This document shows, one piece after another, positions 22,506 to 33,397 of a stretch of DNA of 64,000 nt (position 1 is its first letter; each line of letters begins with the position of its first letter). The translations under genes and the position numbers were made by a program. This stretch comes from Limonium bicolor (Eukaryota; Streptophyta; Magnoliopsida; Caryophyllales; Plumbaginaceae). Location of the stretch: positions 172,241,339 through 172,305,338 of the forward strand of contig CM041780.1 in NCBI GenBank assembly GCA_023374045.1, in the 5' to 3' direction. The notes below the pieces were generated by a model. It did not search any database, was not told the origin of the DNA, and saw only the letters and a list, made by a program, of their open reading frames with translations.

Positions 22506-23551
22506 TCGTCATTAAAAATGTTTTTTCTACTAGTGTTAATACAATTATAACACATATTAACACATAACACATAAGGTTGTAATATTAAACTAGCATTGTA
22601 AATGGTCCCCCCCTACACTATGTGGCCGGCTGCAAGCTTGGAAAAATCAGAAAAGAGCTGCATGGGACAAAAGACAAAGGATGACAAGGCATTTCCCAAA
22701 GAGGAAAAAAGAGCAAAAACACCTTTCTCACACTCTTCCTCTCATCTCTCTCACACAAGATGAATTTCCCCAAACCAAAACTGATTGTCTCAGCTGTATA
22801 CACTGCATGGAGGACATAAGAATCATACCATGACATTAGAAGACAAAGGAATTAAATAGAAAGCAACAAAAGAGACAAATATCTCTTACACACCAAAATT
22901 ACCTAAGGAAAGAATTTCCATACTAATATCCCTAATCAGCCATCCCCATCCTCCTTTCCCATACTCTCAGTCTCTTCTCCCTCTCTAAACCGAGCTCACC
23001 TTCCTCCTTCACCATCTTCAACCTCCATTAACATACCTTAAGCTCTAATGGAGTTTTAAGGCTCATTTCACCTCCAAAATTCAATTTTCTTGCACCAAAA
23101 TCACCACTCACTCTTCATCTATCATTCTAACTGATTTTCTAAGATAGTATGGGCCATTTAAGGGTTCAAACTCAAGAGAATCAGATTGGTAAGTAAAGGT
23201 AAGAAAATGTACTCTAAGACATTTTCCTTCCTTTATTTGGGTATATGGCCAAGTTTAATCATTCCTACTGTATCTAAGGCACCAACACACCCTTGGAGGA
23301 CCCAAGCCACGTCCAAGACCAACCAAGGGCTAAGGGAACCTCTTAAGAACCTTAAGGTAAGAAAAAAATGCCTTAAAACACCTTTTTACCTCTCTTAAAT
23401 TTTGAGTCCAGGAATGACCTGTTACTTACCTATTTTTCTACACCTTTTGAGACCCATTTTAAGGGTGTTTCCATACCTCTTCATTTAGCCAAAGAGATGC
23501 TCCAAAACCCATCTAAAAAGGGCTCCAAATCAAGGTAAAATCATGGATTTC

Positions 23552-26500
23552 TGAAATACCCCAAATCTAATTAATATTATTAAACCATTATTTAATGGAA
23601 ATTAATTCAAAAATAAATCATTTCACGTACGCATGCAAACCATGCATGAGGACGTTACGTAAAAACAGTCGTTTCTCCATAAACGCTAAAACGCCTTAGA
23701 AGCATATGGTCAAACATGACCTTGTATGACCCTCTAACATTCAAACCAAATGGTCATACAATTATTATATGAATATATAAACATATTTCCTAAGCGATAT
23801 TCAGTCAAAAACGCTCGGGAGTGCTCACGCACGCCCCTTAAAGCACGAAAAGTCCGGAGGAGTGCCGAGGTGGCACGAACTCCTATAAAATTAATTCCTT
23901 GAGTTCCTAACATCAATATTAACCATAATAAAGAGAACCCACGAAGTGGTTTCTCAAAATTCAGCAAAAACAACAGGAGGATTTCTTAACGCTCCTTTTT
24001 GCCCGGGTGTGTCCCGATGGCCCGTAAATTATGTCATGGGTTGTTATAACCCCATATAACCCAATGTAACATCTTAATATATGTTTATTTACTATAATAA
24101 GTGTTTACAAACACTTGGAACTCATAAAAACAATTTATTTCCAAAAATTTCCTTAGAGCACAAAAACACACCTTCGGGTGTCACGAAAACGCGTTTTACG
24201 CAATTGCCTTGTAGTTTTTGACATGCCACGAATTGGTAATCTTAAATAGGGTTAAAATGACCTTCTAAATCAGTTGGTGGGACTAGTCAACAAGACTCTC
24301 TATAGGGGCCGATTTTGAGAGCCAAAACTAGTATAAAAATTGCATTAAAAGTTTATAAAAGGCATAGAACATGGTGACTCACCTTCCCATGTGTTATATT
24401 ACTTAATGTCAAAGTATGTAGGTCTCATTTGACCATCAAGCTGTCGAAATTAGGCCATGGAATAAGGCCATGTGAGCTAGAACAAAAACAAATGGGAAAA
24501 GGCAAAAAGTAGATCTAGAATTCACTTTTCTTGATTCCTTCTTTTCCATGTGACCTAACATGCTTGTCCTTGGCTCTTCAATGTCGATTAAGACACCCCA
24601 TTTGACCCTTGAATTCGTGAGTCTACAAGGGAGGAAGAAGACAAGCCTAAAATAGAAAAATCAAAAGAACAAACTTACCTAAATTTCCTTGATTCTAGCT
24701 CACAATCATTTTCTTTCCAACTCTTGCCTTGTCACACACCACATGTCCGAAACTATGCAGAGAACATGGGCATTTATTGAGCCAATAGACCATGTAATAA
24801 ACTAAGGAAAAGTAAAGTCATTTGACATTAAAAATTGACAAAGCAAAAATCAAATTCCAAATGCATTTTCTTACCTTATACAATTCGTGAGTCTCATTCT
24901 TCTCCTTGCCCTCTTCATCCACGAATTGGTAAGCTACCTAGCTCTCTCTTCTTGCTTCATCTTCTTCCTTTGAAGCTCTTAAGTCCATTAATGGAGTTTT
25001 AACTTCTACCTTCATCTTTAAGGTAATTTCCTAGCATTTCTTGGCAAGTCTTGAAGCAAAACTCTTCCTAGCATAACAAGAGGTGTTCGGCATCAATTAG
25101 TTCTCCAAGGAGGTTGTCCAAACCAACTTTAATCCAAGGAGCATCTCAAGGTGATCTTAAGGTAGTTTTAATGCTTGAAAATCCTTAAAGCACATTTTTA
25201 TGTGTAACCAAGTTCTACTTCTTCTAAGTCTCTTTTCTTCTTCATTTTGATGAAGGAAAACTTTGTTCTTCATCTACCTTAGGAGTGCCGAATTTATAAG
25301 GAGAAAAAGTCTAAGGTAAATTCTTGTAAAACTACTTACAAATCTACTTAAGATCTTTATTGAAGATCTAACTCCTAAACACCTTCACCACTTGCATAAA
25401 ACCAAAGAGGAGCATCAATATTACCTTGGAGAAAACTTGGAGATTCAAGGGGAGTCCAAGCACTTAACCACCTTTGTTAAGAAGTAAGTTTACTAAGTAA
25501 ACCTTTATGTTATAAGCTTTGTTAAGCTTCTAAAATTATACAAAAATTATGTACACCTTCTAGGTTAATTAAAACCGAAACTATATGGTTTTATATGCCA
25601 AAAATATAATCTAGAACATATATAGAAAATATTTATCTTAAGACACATTTTTGTGTCACAAAACTTAGTTATGTTACATATTAATTCATGCCGAAATGTC
25701 AAGGGAAAAAATGCTTATTTTTGAGCTAAGAATTTATATAAGACATTACAATAATTTTTACATGAGTTATATAACTCCTATGAATTTATGTATAATTATT
25801 ATGACATATAAATCCACTTTTATATACTATATGGTCACCAAATAAATATGGCCGAATGTACTAATTGATAAATAGGTATTAATGACCTACTTATGTATAT
25901 AAACTTATATCACAAAGTTTGGTGAGTTAAAAATATTTTATGAGAGCTTAAATGGCTAATTAATTAAGTTATGTGGCTTAAATGTTATTTTTACAAAGTT
26001 TAGTGTGTTTATTATAAAAACCGAGAGTTAAGGGTATTCTTGGGATATATATGATATAATATAAGGTTAAGAATTAAGTTTATGAATTTTAGATAATTTA
26101 AACAAGTGTTAAAATGACACTTTATAAAGTTTTGGGCTATTATGTAATTTATAAAAGTTGTTATGAAAGTTTGGAACTTATTAGTGGGCGAATTCATAAT
26201 TAAGATATTAATAGGCTCACCTTCGAAATTTTAGGAATTAAATATTTAGACTATAGTTTATAAGTTATTAAGAAGTTATTATAAAGTTTTGGGATGAAAA
26301 TGTAATTAAGGAAAATAAATGACAAAGCCGAAATTCTTTGGGGTTAGTTTGGTAATTTAAGAATATATATATATATATATATCGGCATTTATGGAGAATT
26401 AAAATTAAAACTATAGTTTATAAGGCATTATGTAAAGATTATAAGATTTTGTGGCTAAATTGCAATTATAAGGAATATATATATATTGGCCGAGATTTAA

Positions 26501-28421
26501 GAGGGCTAAGTTGTATTTTCAAAAGTTACAATATTTAAAAGTATATACCAAAATATTAATGGTAGTTTTGTGATTTAATTAAATAAGGAATTAAAACTAT
26601 GATATATAAAGAGATTAGAATTTAAATGTAAAGTTTATGAATTAATATGGTTGTTTTATAAATAACCGAAATATAAGGGTAATAATTTAGATTTAAATAA
26701 ATATAGGTCCTATATGGATATTTGGAGGAATTAGAAGAAAGAATTTTAATTAAAGGAATTATGGAATTAGAACTATGGCTTATATAGTTATAAGGAAGTT
26801 AAAGGAAAACAATAAATATTATTTATGACTAAAAGGAGAATAATGAGATTATAAGAATATTATGTCATTGTAAGACATTTAAATATAGTTAAGAAAATTA
26901 TAAGTTGTTATGTCACTTAGACAATTAAAATAAACAACAAATATAGTACATGAATATATGAATACATATATGTACATTAAAGGATTTATAAATAAATCAA
27001 AAAGGAATAACAAATAAGTATACATTAAATCATGAGGTAATTAAAGAAATAAACCTCACATGAAATAACAAATACGAGATTTGTTAAAGATCCAATAGAA
27101 TTATTATATAGGGTAACATAAATTAACCCTCTCAGTTAATCCTATTCTAGGACTTTGTTTGACCAGACGTTGACCAGGGTATAATCAACTGCAACCTACG
27201 GTGAACGGTATGGGATTCTTGCAACCTGTTTTCTACCGGATTACACCGGCTTGTGTGCTATCTGTTGTTTGAATTAACGACCAAGATAATTAATGTAAAA
27301 TGTTGTTTACTCTTGTGCGCTGTTGTATTATTTTATGTGCGTGAATGATGCTGACTACTACGTGTATGTCCCACGCATACAAACACTACTATACCAGTGG
27401 ATTAAATACCTGCGCTTCAGTATACCGAGGACTTGTACTCAAGTCTCTCACTAACTTCACTTTATAACAAACGTCATTATCCTAAACGTGATAATTGACA
27501 ATACACATTGTGTTCTTGTTTAACGTCTTTATATGACACTTAACAACTCTATACTACGAGAACGAGGAGCCCAGTTGGATCTGGCCATGCATGCTACAGG
27601 AGCTGTACCTGTCTCAGGTCGTCTCCTATCTACGTCGCGACGGAACATTTCAGTTGGGAGGAAGACTCTATTCCTCTCGGGTTTCTAATGCCCATCAGTT
27701 CAGTTTGAGGAAGACTTCATTCCTCTCGTGGGTTTATTTCCCCACTCTCTCAGTTCAGGGTTTAACTACGTTATCTCCTGGGGTTTTTAATACCCAACCT
27801 TTCAATCTTAACGAGGTCACTATACCTCACTATTTCAGATATTCAGTTATACCTGTCAGTCCCATTGTGTGGACCGACTATCATTAAAGAATTTCAGTTC
27901 AGCTAACTTGACCTTCTGCAGTCTTGTTCTATGTGACATTATTGTCCTTGTATGGATACTTGTTATTATCCTACTATGCTTGTTTACAGCTTTATAAAAA
28001 TGAACTGCATGTATTCGACAAAGTAGTTGGTGTGGCCCGGTAGACGATGGGCTGCACGTTTTCCATACCAGCATTGTTTGCTGAGCCCCTTTGGGGGCAC
28101 CCCCATTTTTCAGGTACCTGAAGTTGAGAAGATTACCACACCGAGTGTAGGTGGGGTAGATTCAAGCTATGGGAGTCTTCTTATAGACATTTGTTTTTAC
28201 TTAAGTATTTTACATTTGAGTTTGATTCCTAGTATCTCGGATTGTATTCGTATTCAGACCGTGACTTTTGGAGATTGTATTTGGACTTAGCCTTGTTGGT
28301 CACAAGGGTGGCCAACGGCATTGTAATACCGCCCGGTTGTTGTATTTATTTCCGCTGCAGTTGTATTTTATTTGGGAGTGATCGCCGTTCAGGTTATTGG
28401 ATTTCGGGTTGGGGTGTTACA
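23552..28421 (+). repeat. 5' LTR of element B
   Basis: 4870 bp, TGAAATACCCC to GGGGTGTTACA. Its first 2.4 kb is nearly identical to the 3' LTR at 40976-43343 (a few differences per hundred bases at most), so B inserted relatively recently; solo LTR 1 is a more diverged relative. It contains the conserved palindrome GCCCCTTTGGGGGC (28085-28098). No gene is recognised in it; ORF-like stretches at 27591-28442 are also present in solo LTR 1 and look non-coding. Confidence 0.95.
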
Positions 28422-28426
28422 AAAAG

Positions 28427-28438
28427 TGGTATCAGAGC
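28427..28438 (+). other. Primer binding site of element B (initiator Met tRNA)
   Basis: TGGTATCAGAGC, five bases after the 5' LTR end. Confidence 0.92.
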
Positions 28439-29227
28439 GTAGTTACGCTCTGGATACAAGGATACACCGAGATTAGGATATCTAAGACTTTAGGTTACGG
28501 GTTGAGTGATAGTATTGAAAGGAGTTTAAGTTAGTTTTACTTAGACCACTATCCAAGACCAAGATTGTGACCTCAGTATCTAATATACCTCAACATCCTG
28601 GATGTCAGGAAGAGGAGGACGCCGTGGACAGGCTGATGAGGAGCCAAACATCAGGCTGGCAGACATTGCTACTTTAATCGCTCAGGCATTTGCACAGGCG
28701 GGGGTTGCACAGCAGCAGCAGCTACCTCCACCACCACCACCCAGGGAAGAGATTGGGTGAAGAGTTTGGCTGATCTGAGGCCAACTGCATTCAAGGGGCA
28801 GACTGACCCTGCTCACTTAGAGACATACATCATGGAGATGGAGACAGCGTTCGAGACGCTTGCAGTCCCAGCTAGGGAAAAAGTAAGGCTTGCAGCCTTT
28901 TATCTGAAGGATGCAGCGAGAGATTGGTGGAACATGGTGAAAGCCGACCACCTGGATGACCCAGCTTTTACTTGGGGACATTACACTGCACTACTGAGAG
29001 GCAAATACTACCCGGCCCACACCAGAATGGTGAAGACTAGGGAGTTTGACGCCTTGGAGCAGACGGGGAAAATGACCGTGGATGAGTATTATGCCAAGTT
29101 TACTTCACTACTCCGGCTACTACCCGGTATAGGATACTCAGACCAAGTGTTGGTCGACCGGTTCTACGGGGGACTGAGCCCTCGACTTCAGTTTGGGATG
29201 GGACCAATCATCCCCACCAGTTTACAG

Positions 29228-29318
29228 GTAAAACAGGAGAGACACAAACAGTTGAAAATTTTATTACATAGTATACCCCGTCATGAGAGATTTGGAGATT
29301 GATACCTTGAGATTTCAG
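29228..29318 (+). other. Predicted gag intron 1 of element B (91 nt)
   Basis: TTACAG|GTAAAACAGG to GAGATTTCAG|GAATGC, phase 0, after TSLQ and before ECYHAAS. Same residue as intron 1 of element A. Confidence 0.75.
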
Positions 29319-29558
29319 GAATGCTATCATGCTGCCTCCGTAGTGGAGATCACTTGTAAGAGAAGGGATGCTTTGAGCTCCCAAAAGAGGAAGGACGGAC
29401 CCGGTGGCGAAGATGCCAAGCAGGGGAACTCCAACAAAAGGAACAAACCCTATCAGAAAGGACAGGGGTCCTATCAAGGGAAGGGGAACCAAACTACTGG
29501 GAACCCCCAGTCAGGACCCACGGAGCAGCAACTTCACAGAAAACCTACCCACCTAAGG

Positions 29559-29646
29559 GTAGGCACTCTAATCAGACAGTTAGATTTGGAACTTTTGTGA
29601 TTACTTCAGTACCGTTGGAATGTATAATTAATCTTGATTGTATTAG
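29559..29646 (+). other. Predicted gag intron 2 of element B (88 nt), counterpart of A intron 3
   Basis: CCTAAGG|GTAGGCA to TTGTATTAG|GTTCTGG, phase 1, joining PPKG to SGHGSNTGQ just before the zinc knuckles. Same codon and phase as element A 5831-5914. Confidence 0.75.
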
Positions 29647-29983
29647 GTTCTGGACATGGCTCAAACACGGGCCAGAAGTATGTCCGCCGTTTCAACTGTA
29701 GACAGTGCGGAAAGGATCACCCCGGCGTAGACTGCCAAGGGGAGAAAGTCCAGTGCCGCTACTGCCAGATACTCGGACATCGTGCTTTCGAGTGTATCCG
29801 AAACCCGGAGAGCAGGAACTACCGCCCGGGAGCAAAGACAAACACCGGCCAAAAGAATGGAGCTAGCGATACTCGCCCTCCACCAACAAACCAACTCAGG
29901 GGTATAAGGGCAAAGGCCCAGCATCGGGACCCGCCCTACATGTCATGGACCGCTCGATGAGGCTGGTCCTTCTACCAACCCAG

Positions 29984-30968
29984 GTATTTCTAAACCATGT
30001 GAACCTGTATTGAGCAATGATGATGTGAATGAGTGCTTGCATGCCTTGATTGCCTAATTGAGTAGGAAAGAATTAGTAAGACTCACTAGAAAATTTAAAC
30101 CACGTAGGAAGCTATAAGATATGCTTTCCTATCCCCTCACCGCCCTCCCTGGAAGAAAACATTATCAAAGTACAAGAACCAGGGAACGAACAATGTAAGG
30201 TTATCCAACCAGGTTTGATATTACTCAAAGGATACCTAACACCGGAGACACAAATTGCAATCATCAGAAAAGATGTCAAGAATTGGGAGCAGGACCAGGA
30301 GGGTTCTACACTCCAGAATTTCCAGGAGGATCAAAATGAAGCTGAAAATGATGTGCTTAGGAAAGGATTGGAATCCTTACTCAAAGACCTACCAGGATAC
30401 AAGAAATGGAGATGGAGCACAAGTGCCAAAAATCCCAGAAGAATTTTTACAAATTGTGGAACAAGCAGTTAATACAGCTCAGCAACTAGAAGAAGATCCA
30501 GTTCCCAACTTAAGGGCTGATCTATGTATCATCAACTTCTATGAAGAAGGAGGCCGCTTAGGACTACACCAGGACAATGATGAAACAAAAGGGTCCCTTG
30601 AACAGGGGATACCAGTATTGTCCTTGTCAATTGGAGATGACGCAGAATTCCTTTATGGCGAGCAGAAGCGTGTGGACCTTGCAAAGAAAATCATATTGAG
30701 TTCAGGAGATGTTTTAGTAATGGGTGGAAAGTCAAGGTTGCTATACCATGGAATTAAAAGGATTAAATTAAACACAGCACCTTCGACAGTGATAAACACC
30801 ACTCATATGAAACCAGGAAGATTAAGTTTGACTTTTAGAAAGTACTAGTATTGTAATTGTTTGGACATCTGAAAGGAGATCATCTCATCAGTGAAGCATT
30901 ATTGTTATAAAGTGAATGTCTTTAGACCCCATCATATATCAAAGTACTTACTCAGATTCTGTTATTAG
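29984..30968 (+). other. Alternative intron of element B enclosing the AlkB exon
   Basis: Donor AACCCAG|GTATTTC, phase 1. The proximal acceptor at 30107 (AACCACGTAG|GAAGC) gives G-SYKICFPIPS, which parallels G-SFDICYPIPS in element A, and enters the AlkB frame. The distal acceptor at 30968 (TCTGTTATTAG|GTTGTGC) enters the protease frame with GCAKETEG. Intron sizes are 124 and 985 nt, close to A (126 and 997). Confidence 0.75.
30108..30848 (+). pseudogene. AlkB-type 2-oxoglutarate/Fe(II) dioxygenase in element B, two frameshifts
   Basis: Same enzyme family and position as in element A: predicted to demethylate N-methylated bases in RNA or DNA. N-terminal motifs: ICFPIPS, VIQPGLILLKGYLT. Core: INFYEEGGRLGLHQDNDE with iron ligands His (30567-30569) and Asp (30573-30575), LSIGDDAEFLYGEQKR, SGDVLVMGGKSRLLYHGIKR with the distal His (30747-30749), and RLSLTFR with both 2OG-site Arg codons (30819, 30837); the Asn between them in A and E. 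coli AlkB is Ser here. Stop TAG 30846-30848. Frameshifts near 30270-30286 and 30330-30336 split the N-terminal third; the core is open for 170 codons. About two thirds of core residues match element A, visibly less than the RT match. Confidence 0.9.
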
Positions 30969-31498
30969 GTTGTGCTAAGGAGACGGAAGGTGCCTTAAGT
31001 ATACTTACTGAGGAGGAGGCCAGCAAGGGCGGCGCGATCCTCACTGGTACCTTTCCGGTTAATGGAGTGGATGCATTAGTACTGTTCGACTCCGGAGCCT
31101 CACATACTTTCGTTTCGCCTTCGCTTGCGGGGAAGTTGGGGCTAGACGCTGTAGAGTTACCTGATTTTAAGGTGGCACTCCCGTCTAAGGAGAAGATCAG
31201 TTGCACTCGTCTTTATAGAGGAGCCACTATCCGCATTAAGGAGGAGGAATTTCCTATAGACCTTATTGAGTTCAGAGGTCTAGGATTCGATGTTATAGCC
31301 GGGATGGACTGGCTGGGGCGGCACAGAGGCCGCATTCTTTGTGCAGAGCGCAGACTGTTACTTAAGAGCCCATCAGGAGTGACAGTATCTTACCGTCAGA
31401 GCCCTAGAGCACCGTCTATAAAAGTTATATCTGCTATGTCCATGTACAAGCACGTCAGGAAGCAGAAGGAAGTATACTATGCTATGTTCAGGATGTAG
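30969..31498 (+). pseudogene. pol: pol of element B: aspartic protease region
   Basis: Distal exon starts GT|TGTGCTAAG and reads LSILTEEEASKGGAILTGTFPVNG, then LFDSGASHTF with the catalytic Asp at 31088-31090, and LIEFRGLGFDVIAGMDWL. No stop until a frameshift near 31470 leads to TAG 31496. Unlike element A it has no intron before TFPVN. Confidence 0.9.
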
Positions 31499-32733
31499 AG
31501 CACGACCCTGACTTTGATCCAGCTATGCCAGTGGTGTCGGAATTTCCAGATATTTTTCCAAAGGAACTTCCAGGCTTACCGCCATCCAGAGAGGTAGAGT
31601 TCTCCATCGAATTACTACCAGGTACCGGTCCCATAGCTAAGGCACCGTACCGTATGGCACCAGCAGAGATGGCTGAGCTGAAGGAGCAGCTGAAAGATTT
31701 ATTGGACAAGGGATACATACGACCTAGCGTATCTCCTTGGGGAGCACCAGTCCTATTTGTGAAGAAGAAGGATGGAAGCCTTCGTTTATGTATTGATTAC
31801 AGAGAGCTTAATGCAGTATCGGTGAAGAACAAATATCCACTACCACGGATTGACGATTTGTTTGATCAGCTAGAGGAGCAAAAGTGTTTTCAAAGATCGA
31901 TTTGAGATCAGGCTACCATCAGATACCCATCAGGGAGCAAGACATAGAAAAGACAGCATTCAGAACACGGTATGGCCACTATGAGTTTACAGTTATGCCT
32001 TTTGGCTTGTCAAATGCACCTGCAGTCTTCATGGATTTGATGAACAGATTATTCAGAGAGCAGTTGGATAAGACCGTGGTTGTATTCATCGATGACATCC
32101 TCATCTATTCAAAGTCTAAGGAAGAGCATGAGAGTCACCTCCGACATGTACTTGAGATCTTAAGGGAGAACCAGCTTTATGCTAAGTTCTCCAAATGTGA
32201 GTTTTGGTTGGACAGAGTTTCCTTTTAGGACATGTTATCTCTGATGCTGGGATCGCAGTGGATCCAGCAAAGATAGAAGCAGTTCGCACTTGGCCTAGGC
32301 CAAAGACAGTGACTGACATCAGGAGTTTCCTTGGTTTAGCAGGATACTACAGAAGGTTTGTCAGAGACTTCTCCAAAATAGCCAAACCTATGACCAGCTT
32401 AATGAAGAAGGACGCACCTTTCACATGGACTACTGAATGTGAGACCTCATTCGAGCTTTTGAAGAATGCTTTGACATCAGCACCAGTTTTGACTATACCT
32501 GAAGGCACAGAGGGTTATGAAGTTGACTGTGATGCATCAGGCAGAGGATTAGGGTGTGTACTCATGCAGAATGGGAAGGTAGTCGCCTACGCTTCCCGAC
32601 AGTTGAAGAAACATGAGGAAAACTATCCCACACATGACTTGGAGCTATTGTTTTTGCATTGAAGATCTGGCGCCACTACCTGTATGGTGTCCAGATGACC
32701 GTATATTCGGATCACAAGAGTTTGAAGTATGTA
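31499..32733 (+). pseudogene. pol: pol of element B: reverse transcriptase and first part of RNase H
   Basis: RT motifs in order: [62 protein letters not shown], catalytic FIDD at 32085-32096, [16 protein letters not shown]; then RNase [13 protein letters not shown] and [20 protein letters not shown]. The frame shifts at about 31880, 32225 and 32650, mostly by single bases. The coding sequence is cut after SDHKSLK at 32733 by the Athila/Tat-like insertion and resumes at 38849. Confidence 0.95.
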
Positions 32734-32949
32734 TGATAAGTGCAAAACATATAGACTTATTAAGGTTTAATCACCTTATTAATTGCATCATTTTTAGTAA
32801 TGTTTCTCACTTATCTAGGGTTTTTACTATATTTATGTTGTTATATTAACTGATGTATTATATGTGTTAAAATGTAGGAAAAATGACAAACTAACACATA
32901 AGGATTAAAGGAACTCACGTGCATGTCACGCATGCATATGTTAACCGCC

Positions 32950-33196
32950 TCTGTACCGCTTGATAAGAGGCGGACGAGACATAGATGGGCAACCGCCCCT
33001 CAACACGCGGACAAGAGAAGGAAATAGAAATAAGAGACGACCGCCTACAAGGAGGCGGACAAAACAGAGGCGACCGCCTCATACGAGGCGGACAAGAGAC
33101 AAGTGTACCGCCAGATATCAAGCGGACGCCACACACGAGACCGCCTATTAACATGCGGTTGAGACAGAGGAGACCGCTCCTTATCTAGCGGACACG
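32950..33196 (+). repeat. CCGCC...GGCGG hairpin array in the 5' LTR
   Basis: About seven units of roughly 32-40 bp of the form GACCGCCTC - short loop - GAGGCGGACAAGAGA, some degenerate. Each unit is an inverted repeat with a 4-10 base loop. Confidence 0.88.
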
Positions 33197-33390
33197 TGTA
33201 AATCAACGGATAATCTTCTTCGCCGACTCTCTCTGCAACTTTGACTCGCCTTCGTTTTAGCAGTCGGCGCCTACCAGAAATCACGCACGCGTTGCAGCCC
33301 TGTCCCCTGCGCAATCAATGACTGCAATCAATGGGGAGCTGCAATCATCGAGCTCAATCAATGAAGCTGATGCTCTGCTTCTTCTTCCTC

Positions 33391-33397
33391 TATAAAC
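33391..33397 (+). promoter_or_regulatory. Possible TATA box of the 5' LTR
   Basis: TATAAAC after a pyrimidine-rich CTTCTTCTTCCTC tract. The 3' LTR has the canonical TATAAATA at the same place (37904-37911), so one copy has an indel. Confidence 0.5.

Larger units (their letters stand above)
20667..22535 (+). mobile_element. Non-autonomous CACTA DNA transposon
   Basis: Terminal inverted repeats of 19 bp (20667-20685 and 22517-22535), beginning CACTAGTAGAAAA, with a 3-bp duplication TTA (20664-20666, 22536-22538). Length 1869 bp with no transposase, so it depends on a partner. Both subterminal zones are packed with ACCACGGTT and its complement, the expected kind of transposase-binding subterminal repeat of CACTA elements. 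The centre holds a minisatellite. Confidence 0.93.
20362..23551 (+). repeat. 3' LTR of element A, first part, interrupted by a CACTA element and cut by element B
   Basis: TGAAATACCCCAAAC follows the polypurine tract. LTR sequence occupies 20362-20666 and 22536-23551; 20667-22535 is a CACTA insertion. At 23552 element B begins, so the rest of this LTR lies beyond the window. Element B's left target site is ATTTC (23547-23551). The LTR part 22620-23551 is CT/AC-rich without a convincing gene. Confidence 0.85.
28602..29983 (+). pseudogene. gag: gag of element B, multi-exon, frameshifted
   Basis: Structural Gag. ATG 28602 gives MSGRGGRRGQ, a Gln/Pro-rich stretch, then the Gag core (DPAHLETYIMEMETAF, RDWWNMVK, EYYAKFTSLL, DRFYGGLSPRLQ) and two zinc knuckles: CRQCGKDHPGVDC (about 29700) and CRYCQILGHRAFEC. 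Frame breaks lie near 28757, between about 29500 and 29535, and near 29945; otherwise the frame is kept by removing introns 29228-29318 and 29559-29646. The last exon ends STNP-G at the alternative donor 29983/29984. Intron positions and phases match those of element A. Confidence 0.88.

Noticed and set aside
32950..33196. CRISPR-like regularly spaced repeats
   Set aside because: Units are degenerate palindromes inside an LTR of a plant retrotransposon, with no unique spacers and no cas genes.
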